From a virus, in the IMG/VR virus record IMGVR_UViG_3300025010_000005, positions 36,705 through 100,704 of that record: 64,000 nucleotides of DNA. The stretch is one strand, 5' to 3'. This document shows positions 54,920 through 61,124 of the stretch, in pieces; the stretch's first letter is position 1, and each line of letters begins with the position of its first letter. A model generated the notes under the pieces. It worked only from the letters and a program-made list of their open reading frames with translations, did no database searches and was not told where the DNA came from. The translations under genes were made by a program, and so were the position numbers.

Positions 54920-54990
54920 ACAACCATGGTCTAAAGGAAGGGCGCAACGCTACGAACGTTGAAATATGGGTTCGATTCCTATTGGTTGTA
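54920..54990 (+). tRNA. tRNA-Arg(ACG)
   Basis: Acceptor ACAACCA/TGGTTGT, anticodon stem CAACG/CGTTG with loop CTACGAA (ACG, presumably inosine-modified). Confidence 0.88.
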
Positions 54991-54994
54991 TCGC

Positions 54995-55068
54995 GCCGAT
55001 GTATCCGAATTGGCATAGGAGCCACTCTTAGAAAGTGGAATTTGGAGGTTCGACTCCTCTCATCGGCA
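54995..55068 (+). tRNA. tRNA-Leu(UAG) with short variable region
   Basis: Acceptor GCCGATG/CATCGGC, anticodon stem CCACT/AGTGG with loop CTTAGAA (TAG), variable AATTT. Confidence 0.85.
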
Positions 55069-55073
55069 CCTTT

Positions 55074-55146
55074 GCTTCCATAGCTCAGTTGGTAGAGCAT
55101 CTGCCTGAAGAACAGAAGGTCTCTGGATCGATACCAGATGGAAGCA
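55074..55146 (+). tRNA. tRNA-Phe(GAA)
   Basis: Acceptor GCTTCCA/TGGAAGC, loop CTGAAGA (GAA); the last anticodon-stem pair is mismatched, and the T loop is ATCGATA. Confidence 0.85.
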
Positions 55147-55151
55147 CCAAT

Positions 55152-55222
55152 GGCACCGTAATTTAATGGAGAATACCACATTGTCACTGTGGAGAACGAG
55201 GGTTCAAGTCCCTTCGGTGTCG
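55152..55222 (+). tRNA. tRNA-Asp(GUC)
   Basis: Acceptor GGCACCG/CGGTGTC, anticodon stem CCACA/TGTGG with loop TTGTCAC (GTC). Confidence 0.9.
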
Positions 55223-55227
55223 CCTTG

Positions 55228-55282
55228 CAATAAACAACTGTGATCGACTGGTTCAATCTTTGCGAAAGCCTTTTGTTTATTG
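55228..55282 (+). ncRNA. Non-tRNA element C closed by a 10-bp stem
   Basis: CAATAAACAA pairs perfectly with TTGTTTATTG and encloses 35 bases with a CTTT-GCG-AAAG hairpin and a T-loop-like GGTTCAATC. Confidence 0.5.
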
Positions 55283-55289
55283 TGTTTAA

Positions 55290-55360
55290 GCCACTATCGT
55301 CTAATGGTCGGACGCTAGACTTTCAATCTGGAAATCGGGGTTCAATTCCCCGTAGTGGTG
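55290..55360 (+). tRNA. tRNA-Glu(UUC)
   Basis: Acceptor GCCACTA/TAGTGGT, anticodon stem CTAGA/TCTGG with loop CTTTCAA (TTC). Confidence 0.9.
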
Positions 55361-55379
55361 CCTTTTTGTTGGAGAAGCA

Positions 55380-55508
55380 ATGAATATAAAAGAAATATTT
55401 GAAAAAGCAAATAATAAGATTAATGAGTTACAACAAATGGATAAAAGAAAACTTATTATAGTTGAGAATGGAAATGGTTGTTATTCAATAAAAATTTTGC
55501 GGTATTAA
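55380..55508 (+). CDS. Small protein gene between tRNAs (42 aa)
   Basis: ATG 55380 follows GGAGAAGCA. The product begins MNIKEIFEKANNKINELQQM, a short coiled coil, then IIVENGNGCYSIKILRY. Its last 10 bases form the start of the Gly(UCC) tRNA, so processing of the tRNA would cut the mRNA. Unknown function. Confidence 0.5.
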   Translation: MNIKEIFEKANNKINELQQMDKRKLIIVENGNGCYSIKILRY

Positions 55509-55569
55509 TCTAATGGTAAAATGCTAGTTTTCCAAACTGGACATGAGAGTTCGATTCTCTCATACCGCA
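55499..55569 (+). tRNA. tRNA-Gly(UCC)
   Basis: Acceptor GCGGTAT/ATACCGC, anticodon stem CTAGT/ACTGG with loop TTTCCAA (TCC). Confidence 0.9.
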
Positions 55570-55575
55570 CCTTTG

Positions 55576-55595
55576 CAGTAACTTAGTTTGCTGCC
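55576..55595 (+). other. Short hairpin between Gly tRNAs
   Basis: GCAG-T-AAC-TTA-GTT-T-GCTGC-type hairpin, partly resembling the following tRNA acceptor GCAGTA. Confidence 0.3.
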
Positions 55596-55597
55596 AT

Positions 55598-55668
55598 GCA
55601 GTAGTAATTAAATGGTAGAATGCAACGTTGCCAACGTTGATATGAAGGTTCGATTCCTTTCTATTGCA
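55598..55668 (+). tRNA. tRNA-Gly(GCC)
   Basis: Acceptor GCAGTAG/CTATTGC, anticodon stem CAACG/CGTTG with loop TTGCCAA (GCC). Confidence 0.9.
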
Positions 55669-55682
55669 CCTTTGGAGGAAAC

Positions 55683-55784
55683 ATGTTTGAATGTGATATT
55701 TATTTGGTTGACGATCTTGAGGAGGGAATGTTTCAAGATTGTGATGATGAAGAATATAATGAATGGTATTTATTGGGGGGTTAG
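55683..55784 (+). CDS. Very acidic small protein between tRNAs (33 aa)
   Basis: ATG 55683 follows TTTGGAGGAAAC, a strong ribosome site. The 33 residues (MFECDIYLVDDLEEGMFQDC at the start) are highly acidic. The stop lies within the Ala tRNA acceptor strand, as for the 55380 gene. Unknown function. Confidence 0.45.
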   Translation: MFECDIYLVDDLEEGMFQDCDDEEYNEWYLLGG

Positions 55785-55846
55785 TGCTAGTGGTAACACA
55801 CAAGTCCTGCAAACTTGAATCAGGGGTTCGACTCCCCTACCTTCCA
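55775..55846 (+). tRNA. tRNA-Ala(UGC)
   Basis: Acceptor GGGGGGT/ACCTTCC (two G-U pairs), anticodon stem CAAGT/ACTTG with loop CCTGCAA (TGC). Confidence 0.88.
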
Positions 55847-55851
55847 CCTGT

Positions 55852-55926
55852 GAGTATGATGCCGATGTTGGTAAAGGCCACAGTCTGCAAAACTGTGTTA
55901 CGAAGGTTCGATTCCTTTCATACTCT
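55852..55926 (+). tRNA. tRNA-Cys(GCA)
   Basis: Acceptor GAGTATG/CATACTC, anticodon stem ACAGT/ACTGT with loop CTGCAAA (GCA). Confidence 0.9.
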
Positions 55927-55931
55927 CCTAT

Positions 55932-56004
55932 GGCCGATTGGCGCAATTGGTAGCGCAAGTTCCCTACAAGAACGAGGTTGAAGGTTCGAGTCCTTCATTG
56001 GTCA
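55932..56004 (+). tRNA. tRNA-Val(UAC)
   Basis: Acceptor GGCCGAT/ATTGGTC, D arm GCGC...GCGC, loop CCTACAA (TAC). Confidence 0.9.
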
Positions 56005-56008
56005 CTAT

Positions 56009-56079
56009 GTTGGTGTAACTTAATGGAAAGTAACTGTCTCTTAAACAGTTCGATGGTGGTTCAAACCCACTCACCAATA
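56009..56079 (+). tRNA. tRNA-Lys(CUU)
   Basis: Acceptor GTTGGTG/CACCAAT, anticodon stem ACTGT/ACAGT with loop CTCTTAA (CTT). Confidence 0.9.
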
Positions 56080-56083
56080 CCAT

Positions 56084-56156
56084 GGGCGCGTAATTCAATG
56101 GCTAGAATAACAGTCTTTTAAACTGTGAAATGGGGGTTCGAATCCTCTCACGCCCA
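56084..56156 (+). tRNA. tRNA-Lys(UUU)
   Basis: Acceptor GGGCGCG/CACGCCC with one C-A mismatch, anticodon stem ACAGT/ACTGT with loop CTTTTAA (TTT). Confidence 0.88.
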
Positions 56157-56159
56157 CCT

Positions 56160-56249
56160 TGAAAACTCATGATCAGACCATAGATCCCTCGGAGAGTATA
56201 CGCTCCATATGGCCATCAAAGGCGTCTAAAGAGGATAATTGAGTTTTCA
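56160..56249 (+). ncRNA. Non-tRNA element D closed by a 10-bp stem
   Basis: TGAAAACTCA pairs perfectly with TGAGTTTTCA around about 70 bases that contain GATC-8-GATC, GGAG-8-CTCC and a CCTC/GAGG pairing. No anticodon arm or T loop is present. Confidence 0.5.
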
Positions 56250-56253
56250 TCCC

Positions 56254-56326
56254 GCCGATATATTCGAATGGCAGAGAAGTCAGTTTCAAAAACTGAAATT
56301 TGTCGGTTCAAGTCCGACTATCGGCA
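56254..56326 (+). tRNA. tRNA-Leu(CAA) with short variable region
   Basis: Acceptor GCCGATA/TATCGGC, anticodon stem TCAGT/ACTGA with loop TTCAAAA (CAA), variable AATTT. Confidence 0.85.
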
Positions 56327-56330
56327 CCTT

Positions 56331-56417
56331 GGAACATTGACAGAGTTTGGTATTGTACCTGATTGCTAATCAGTGGTCAACAGAAATGTTGCGTTGGTTC
56401 AAATCCAACATGTTCCG
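56331..56417 (+). tRNA. tRNA-Ser(GCU)
   Basis: Acceptor GGAACAT/ATGTTCC, loop TTGCTAA (GCT), long variable arm as expected for Ser. Confidence 0.88.
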
Positions 56418-56426
56418 CCTTTTTTT

Positions 56427-56510
56427 GGAGTGTGTCCGGGTGGTGAGGAAGCTGTCTTGAAAACAGTTGGTTATAATGACTTGTGGGTTCGAATCCTATG
56501 CACTCCGCCA
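56427..56510 (+). tRNA. tRNA-Ser(UGA), CCA encoded
   Basis: Acceptor GGAGTGT/GCACTCC, loop CTTGAAA (TGA), long variable arm; followed by GCCA, so the CCA end is genomically encoded, unlike most of the array. Confidence 0.88.
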
Positions 56511-56515
56511 AATTT

Positions 56516-56597
56516 GCGTCTGTAGCCTAATGGTATGGCAGCGGTCTCCAAAACCGTGTTGGAAACGACAATGAAGGTTCGACTCCTTCCAGATGCG
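56516..56597 (+). tRNA. tRNA with CCA anticodon (Trp), long variable arm
   Basis: Acceptor GCGTCTG/CAGATGC, D arm GCC...GGC, anticodon stem GCGGT/ACCGT with loop CTCCAAA (CCA). A 15-base variable region holds GTTG-GAAA-CGAC, a class-II arm that Trp tRNAs normally lack. Confidence 0.8.
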
Positions 56598-56601
56598 CCT
56601 C

Positions 56602-56628
56602 GCCCCTCTTTTTGAGGGGCTTTTTTTT
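56602..56628 (+). terminator. Intrinsic terminator of the tRNA operon
   Basis: GCCCCTC-5 T-GAGGGGC followed by eight T residues. Confidence 0.9.
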
Positions 56629-56633
56629 GTATC

Positions 56634-56662
56634 TTGACAACTAGATGTAATTATGCTATACT
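56634..56662 (+). promoter_or_regulatory. Sigma70 promoter after tRNA array
   Basis: TTGACA (56634-56639), 17 bp, TATACT (56657-56662), 33 bases before ATG 56695. Confidence 0.75.
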
Positions 56663-56694
56663 GTTATATGTAATTGAGAAAGGAAAAAAAAAGA

Positions 56695-56916
56695 ATGACA
56701 CCTATTTGTGAAATATGCGGTTGTGAATTAGAAATTGTCGATGGAAAGGTTATGCCTTGTTCTAATTATGGTTGTCCCGGCGTACAATATGCATTACCAC
56801 ATAAAGAAAAAGTCAAGCATCCTTCTGGTGGAACCAAAAAACCAATGAATATGGTTAGACAAGATAGACGAAAGAAAAATAAATCTGCAAGAAAGGCAAG
56901 AAGAAAAAATGCTTAG
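56695..56916 (+). CDS. Zinc-ribbon protein with basic tail (73 aa)
   Basis: ATG 56695 follows GAAAGGAAAAAAAAAGA. Cysteines ICEICGCELEIV and VMPCSNYGCPGVQYA form a zinc ribbon; the C-terminal 25 residues are very basic (MVRQDRRKKNKSARKARRKN), suited to nucleic acid binding. First gene of the operon after the tRNAs. The function is unknown. Confidence 0.6.
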   Translation: MTPICEICGCELEIVDGKVMPCSNYGCPGVQYALPHKEKVKHPSGGTKKPMNMVRQDRRKKNKSARKARRKNA

Positions 56917-57214
56917 AAAATTTTTATTGTATGTTCTACCGTATAAATTGGTTGTATGGCTAACCAAAACTCGTTGTGCTGGATCTGCTTTAATTGGAAA
57001 ATATGACAGCAGAGGTACGGAAAAACAATACAAAATTTGGTTTATTGATGAAGACAACTTATTATTACAACGAGAATGGGAAATCAATAAAACAGAAAAA
57101 CAAAAGAAAAAAGAACAAAGTAATTTGGAAAGAAAATTAAATAAAGCAGAGAGAAAATCAAATAAAAGTCATAGAGAATATTTGATGCTCAAAAACAAGG
57201 CGGAGAAAGGATAA
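56909..57214 (+). CDS. Hypothetical protein with basic coiled coil (101 aa)
   Basis: ATG 56909 overlaps the preceding gene by eight bases. N-terminal half is mixed, with a hydrophobic FLLYVLPYKLVVWLTKTRC segment; residues 55-101 are lysine/glutamate coiled coil (KQKKKEQSNLERKLNKAERK). Unknown. Confidence 0.5.
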   Translation: MLRKFLLYVLPYKLVVWLTKTRCAGSALIGKYDSRGTEKQYKIWFIDEDNLLLQREWEINKTEKQKKKEQSNLERKLNKAERKSNKSHREYLMLKNKAEKG

Positions 57215-57219
57215 ATCTT

Positions 57220-57582
57220 ATGTCTCGTTCTTATCAACACAAGCCAATCATTTGTTGGGTTTCTTGTGCGTCTGAAAAGAAGGACAAAAAGGAATGGCAT
57301 TCCAAAATGCGTTGTCATGTTAGAAACGAGATTTTTAAACAAACCAGAGATGATGAATATGAAATTCTTCACCCTCACGAGAACCTTGTTGGAAATCCAT
57401 GGTCAATGGGAAAAGATGGTGGAAGACATTGGGTTAATAACGTTAGAAAACAAAGAATTATTGATTGGCATATTAAAAGATATAATCGAAAGGCTTTAAC
57501 GGGAAGAGAGTCTTATTTTCTTGATAACCATAAACTAAAGAAATATCGTGACTTGAGATATATGAAACAAAGGAAAATTTAA
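57220..57582 (+). CDS. Hypothetical basic protein (120 aa)
   Basis: The 120-residue basic protein (start MSRSYQHKPIICWVSCASEK) is rich in His, Arg and Trp with HPHENLVGNPWSMGKDGGRH in the middle. No recognised motif. It belongs to the operon started by the 56634 promoter. Confidence 0.55.
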   Translation: MSRSYQHKPIICWVSCASEKKDKKEWHSKMRCHVRNEIFKQTRDDEYEILHPHENLVGNPWSMGKDGGRHWVNNVRKQRIIDWHIKRYNRKALTGRESYFLDNHKLKKYRDLRYMKQRKI

Positions 57583-57588
57583 TGAAAT

Positions 57589-57780
57589 TTGAAGTTAAGA
57601 AATAGACATTCACAAAAACCAGAGGAAGTTATAAATCGTATCGAATTAATGTACCCAGATTTCAAAAAGATTGAATTATTTTGTCGTTATCCAAGAGAAA
57701 ATTGGAGATGTATTGGAAATGAAATAACTGGAAATGATATTAGAATGGATTTAAAATTAGTGTCGTTAGCAAAGGAGTAA
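57589..57780 (+). CDS. Small hypothetical protein, start uncertain (63 aa)
   Basis: The frame begins at TTG 57589, just inside a 7-codon ATG frame (57582) that has the better ribosome site (AAAGGAAAATTTA). So either TTG is used or the gene has a +1 shift right after its start. The body (RHSQKPEEVINRIELMYPDF, FCRYPRENWRCIGNEITGND) is a coherent protein. Confidence 0.45.
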   Translation: MKLRNRHSQKPEEVINRIELMYPDFKKIELFCRYPRENWRCIGNEITGNDIRMDLKLVSLAKE

Positions 57781-57782
57781 AA

Positions 57783-58565
57783 GTGAAGTTAGAAGATTTA
57801 TTTAGTGCAACACCTTCAAAACGTGAATATGAAAAACCAAAAGATATTTTAATTCCAATCATTCAGGACATTCTTGAAAAAGAAAACCTTATTGAGTATG
57901 AAGCAAAAGACGAACCAATTTTTAGGGCATCTGGAATTGGTTATTGCGAACGAGCTACTTTATATAAGATGCAAGGTTATCAAGATATTAAGAAATTCAA
58001 TGAAGTTTGTATGTTAAATCTTGGAACCGCAATGCATGAAGTGTTACAGGGATACTTAAAGAAAGTTCCAGGTTTGGTTTTATCAATGGAAGATGAACTT
58101 AAATCTGACGAAATGCCTGTTACCGCACATCAAGATGGCGTTCTTAACATTAACGGTAAAAAATATCTTCTTGAAATTAAAACGTGTAATGTGACCGCTT
58201 TCCAGATTCTAACAATGTATCCAAAACCTTATAACAGTCATAAAAATCAAGTAACTATGTATATGAAGATGTTGGGAGTTACAGACACAATCTTTTTATA
58301 TGTAAACAGAAACGCAATGTTTACACCAGAATTTGATAAAGAATACAAAGGACATACTTTTAATCCTGTATTTCTTGAAATTCATTATAAATTCGATGAT
58401 AATTTATATAGCGAAATAAAAGATAAAGTTTCTTCAATGATTGAACATTTTACAAACGGAACAATGCCTTTATATGAAAAAAGATTAAGTGAATGTGGTC
58501 GTTGTCAATTCTTGGAGCAATGCAAATTAGATAGAAAAGAGGATAGAAAACGTGAAAAAAATTAA
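57783..58565 (+). CDS. Cas4/RecB-family PD-(D/E)XK nuclease
   Basis: GTG 57783 follows AAAGGAGTAAAA. The 260-residue protein has an N-terminal Cys (GIGYCERATLYK), helix with LNLGTAMHEVLQG (His), TAHQDGVLNINGKKYLLEIK (Asp, then ExK catalytic core), the QVTMYMKMLGV helix, and C-terminal SECGRCQFLEQC, which with the first Cys would bind a 4Fe-4S cluster as in Cas4 and AddB-like nucleases. Probably a DNA-end-processing exonuclease in phage replication or recombination. No CRISPR array is nearby. Confidence 0.82.
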   Translation: MKLEDLFSATPSKREYEKPKDILIPIIQDILEKENLIEYEAKDEPIFRASGIGYCERATLYKMQGYQDIKKFNEVCMLNLGTAMHEVLQGYLKKVPGLVLSMEDELKSDEMPVTAHQDGVLNINGKKYLLEIKTCNVTAFQILTMYPKPYNSHKNQVTMYMKMLGVTDTIFLYVNRNAMFTPEFDKEYKGHTFNPVFLEIHYKFDDNLYSEIKDKVSSMIEHFTNGTMPLYEKRLSECGRCQFLEQCKLDRKEDRKREKN

Positions 58566-59289
58566 ATTATCTAACTCACATTTAATGGCTTTTGTGGATG
58601 ACGATAAGTTTGAAGAATTAAATAAATATAAATGGTGTTTAAACTCTAATGGATATATTATTAGAAGTAAAATAAAATCTGATCCAGAAAATTATCCAAA
58701 AACAATTTATATGCATAGACAAATAATGAATGTTATTATAAACAGCAAATATATTTGTATAGATCATATCAATCATATTATATGCGATAACACAGCATGT
58801 AATTTGAGAAAATGTAATAAAGCAGAAAATAGTAGAAACAAAAATTTATGCGTTGTAAAAAATACAAATTCTAAATTTAAAGGTGTTAAGTATAACGTTG
58901 GATCAAAAAAATGGTTCGGAAGAATTAAATTTGAAAATAAAATGATTCACATTGGAAGTTTTGAAACAGATATTGAGGCAGCCTTGGCATATGACCAAAT
59001 GGCAAGATATTTATATAAAGATTTTTCAAGCCCTAATTTTAAAAATAAAAATGAAAAAATTATTGATGTTGAAAAAGTTTTACATAAAAAAGAATTTATG
59101 AGTTCTAAATATCATGGCGTATACTGGAATAAAAGTAATAAAAATTGGGGCGCAGGAATTAGAATTAATAATAAAGGAAAATACCTTGGATCGTTTTCGA
59201 GTGAAATAGAGGCAGCAAAATGTGTTGATAACTTTATCATTGAAAATAAATTAGACAGAAAACTAAATTTTGAAAGAAAGAATCTATAA
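58552..59289 (+). CDS. HNH homing endonuclease with two AP2 domains
   Basis: GTG 58552 overlaps the Cas4-like gene end by 14 bases. The 245-residue protein has NSHLMAFVDDDKFEELNKYK, HNH core (MHRQIMNVIINSKYICIDHI, NHIICDNTACNLRKCNKAEN), and two AP2 repeats (FKGVKYNVGSKKWFGRIKFE; YHGVYWNKSNKNWGAGIRIN). Same family as 39182 and 47003. Inserted between the Cas4-like and phoH genes. Confidence 0.85.
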   Translation: MKKIKLSNSHLMAFVDDDKFEELNKYKWCLNSNGYIIRSKIKSDPENYPKTIYMHRQIMNVIINSKYICIDHINHIICDNTACNLRKCNKAENSRNKNLCVVKNTNSKFKGVKYNVGSKKWFGRIKFENKMIHIGSFETDIEAALAYDQMARYLYKDFSSPNFKNKNEKIIDVEKVLHKKEFMSSKYHGVYWNKSNKNWGAGIRINNKGKYLGSFSSEIEAAKCVDNFIIENKLDRKLNFERKNL

Positions 59290-59333
59290 TAATTTCTGTA
59301 GCGGTGCAGGATATTTTTAGAAAGGCCAACGAT

Positions 59334-60086
59334 ATGAGTGGCAAACGCAGCAAGAAAGTTCAAATTCAAAAAGATATTTATATGGAGCAAGAAGATCAAA
59401 AAAATCTTCCACTAAGCAAAGTTGGTGTTGAACAATTACGGTTGATTAATAAACTAAAATATAAAAATGATAACCAGAAGTTGGCCTGTGAAGTTATTGA
59501 TAACAACGTTTTAACCTTCCTTGGTGGCCCTGCTGGATCAGCAAAGTCATTTCTTGCCGTTGCAAAAGCTGTTGCGGCACTTAAAGAAGGAAAAGTTAGA
59601 AAGATTTATCTTTCAAGACCAGTCGTTGAAGCAGGTACTACATTAGGTTTCCTTCCTGGTGGTCTTAATGATAAACTTGAGCCATACATTCGTCCTATTT
59701 ATGATTGTCTTGAATATTTCGTTGGTTCAGAGGGTGTTGCAAAGTTAATCGAGTCTAAGATTATTGAAGTTGTTCCAATCACAATGATGAGAGGTAGAAC
59801 ACTTTCTGATGCTTTCATTATCCTTGATGAAATGCAAAATGCTTCAAAAGAACAGCTTAAACTAGCATTAACTCGTATTGGCTTCGGTTCACAATGTTGT
59901 GTTACTTATGACTTCGCTCAATGTGATATTTCTAAGTCTGTAAGTTGTGTAAATGACATTCTTAATTTTGAAGGTGCAAAAGATGTTGGTTTCTTCAAGT
60001 TTAAGAATGAAGATATTTGTAGAGCAGAAATCGTTAAAACTGTTTTGGAGGTTTACAAACAACATGAAGAAGATTCAAAAAACTGA
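59334..60086 (+). CDS. phoH: PhoH-like ATPase
   Basis: ATG 59334 follows GAAAGGCCAACGAT. The 250-residue protein has Walker A FLGGPAGSAKSFLAVAKAVA, the PhoH-typical SRPVVEAGTTLGFLPGGLND and KLEPYIRPIYDCLEYF, Walker B DAFIILDEMQNASKEQLKLA, and TRIGFGSQCCVTYDFAQCDI. PhoH-family proteins are common phage auxiliary genes linked to RNA metabolism or phosphate stress; the precise role is unsettled. Codon use is somewhat optimised. Confidence 0.9.
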   Translation: MSGKRSKKVQIQKDIYMEQEDQKNLPLSKVGVEQLRLINKLKYKNDNQKLACEVIDNNVLTFLGGPAGSAKSFLAVAKAVAALKEGKVRKIYLSRPVVEAGTTLGFLPGGLNDKLEPYIRPIYDCLEYFVGSEGVAKLIESKIIEVVPITMMRGRTLSDAFIILDEMQNASKEQLKLALTRIGFGSQCCVTYDFAQCDISKSVSCVNDILNFEGAKDVGFFKFKNEDICRAEIVKTVLEVYKQHEEDSKN

Positions 60087-60315
60087 GTTTATACACGATA
60101 CCAATAAAGACGTATATTTGTTTAAAAATGAAAACGGTAATTTTGTTATTAATTCGAGTCAATATACAACAACATCATTAGCAGAATTAAAGGATTTAAT
60201 TTTAGATATTTTATCAGAAGAAGATCCAAATTTAGCGACATTAAAGGAAATTAAACCTCCTGTGGCTTTGCCAAAAATTCAGCAAGTCAATAAACCTCCA
60301 CTTTGGGTTGGATAA
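60064..60315 (+). CDS. Hypothetical protein (83 aa)
   Basis: ATG 60064 overlaps the phoH end by 23 bases in another frame; GGAGG lies 11 bases upstream. The 83-residue product (KTEFIHDTNKDVYLFKNENG, then SLAELKDLILDILSEEDPNL) has no recognised motif. It ends at an intrinsic terminator. Confidence 0.55.
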   Translation: MKKIQKTEFIHDTNKDVYLFKNENGNFVINSSQYTTTSLAELKDLILDILSEEDPNLATLKEIKPPVALPKIQQVNKPPLWVG

Positions 60316-60328
60316 CACCTTCAATATT

Positions 60329-60354
60329 AAAAGCCCCCGAAAGGGGGCTTTTTT
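60329..60354 (+). terminator. Intrinsic terminator
   Basis: AAAAGCCCCC-GAAA-GGGGGCTTTTTT. Confidence 0.85.
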
Positions 60355-60358
60355 GTGT

Positions 60359-60375
60359 CTATAATAATTATTAGA
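60359..60375 (+). promoter_or_regulatory. Weak late-motif-like sequence before resolvase gene
   Basis: CTATAATAATTATTAGA resembles the late motif core and follows a terminator, as in the virion block. Weaker match than the virion copies. Confidence 0.35.
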
Positions 60376-60393
60376 ATTAGAAAGGACACAATA

Positions 60394-60831
60394 ATGAAAG
60401 TGTTAGTAATCGATCCGGCACTAACTATTTATAGTTATACAATATTTGAAGATGATAAGGTAATTTTTTATAAGACGATTGACTTGACAAAAGGAAAAAA
60501 GAAGCTAACTCAAGAGTCCAGACTTTGGGCTATATTTGAGGAATTGACAAATAACAAGTTATGTGATACAATAGATTTGATGATTGTGGAACGTCAATTT
60601 GTTGATATAATGGGTCAAATAGTCGGAGCCATTAGAGCATTTGCTGGAAAAACAGATATTAAAACTATTATGATGGTTCCATCTTCTTGGAGAAAGAAAC
60701 TTACTGGAAAAGGAAATGCAAGCGAAGATCTTGTATTAGAAACTGTAAAGAAAGTTTATGACGTTGAGGGATTATCAGAGCATGATATCGATTGTTTGGC
60801 CATGTATTTGGCCTGGAAAAATGGTAAATAA
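60394..60831 (+). CDS. RuvC-like Holliday junction resolvase
   Basis: I choose ATG 60394 behind AAAGGACACAATA. The 145-residue RNase-H-fold protein has acidic catalytic residues in KVLVIDPALTIYSYTIFEDD (first Asp), DLMIVERQFVDIMGQI (Glu) and LSEHDIDCLAMYLAWKN (two Asp). It would resolve branched phage DNA before packaging. Confidence 0.8.
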   Translation: MKVLVIDPALTIYSYTIFEDDKVIFYKTIDLTKGKKKLTQESRLWAIFEELTNNKLCDTIDLMIVERQFVDIMGQIVGAIRAFAGKTDIKTIMMVPSSWRKKLTGKGNASEDLVLETVKKVYDVEGLSEHDIDCLAMYLAWKNGK

Positions 60832-60833
60832 CA

Positions 60834-61121
60834 ATGACATTAAAATTAACAGAAGACGAGGTAAAAGCCGCCTCCGAAATTCTCGGGTTGTATCTTAAAG
60901 ACGAAACGTTTGAATATAATACAGAATATGAGAAAGCAAAAAACGAACATAAACTTTTAACTCAAATACAAGAAATTAATATCTATGTAGAATATTTAAC
61001 AATTGTTATTGATTATATTTATGATGCATTAAACGGTCTCAAAAAAATTCGTTATCAATTGCAAAATAAATCAATTCAATTATCAAGAGAATATTTAGAA
61101 GATTTATATAAAAAGGAGTGA
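60834..61121 (+). CDS. Hypothetical helical protein (95 aa)
   Basis: ATG 60834 is two bases after the resolvase stop. The 95-residue product is all-helical with coiled coil (YEKAKNEHKLLTQIQEINIY; KKIRYQLQNKSIQLSREYLE). No known family. A promoter-like TTGACA-17-TACAAT at 60544-60572 lies upstream inside the resolvase gene. Confidence 0.55.
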   Translation: MTLKLTEDEVKAASEILGLYLKDETFEYNTEYEKAKNEHKLLTQIQEINIYVEYLTIVIDYIYDALNGLKKIRYQLQNKSIQLSREYLEDLYKKE

Positions 61122-61124
61122 TAA

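Noticed and set aside
54889-55981. Several open frames on both strands across the tRNA array
   Set aside because: They run through intact tRNA genes and contain repeated tRNA-derived peptides; only the 42- and 33-codon genes have ribosome sites.
57783-58565. CRISPR-Cas locus suggested by the Cas4-like protein
   Set aside because: No repeat-spacer array and no other Cas gene in the window; the nuclease is better read as a replication or recombination enzyme.
60544-60572. TTGACA-17-TACAAT inside the resolvase gene
   Set aside because: Good hexamers, but internal to a coding sequence with a preceding terminator/promoter already upstream; kept only as a note in the neighbouring gene entry.
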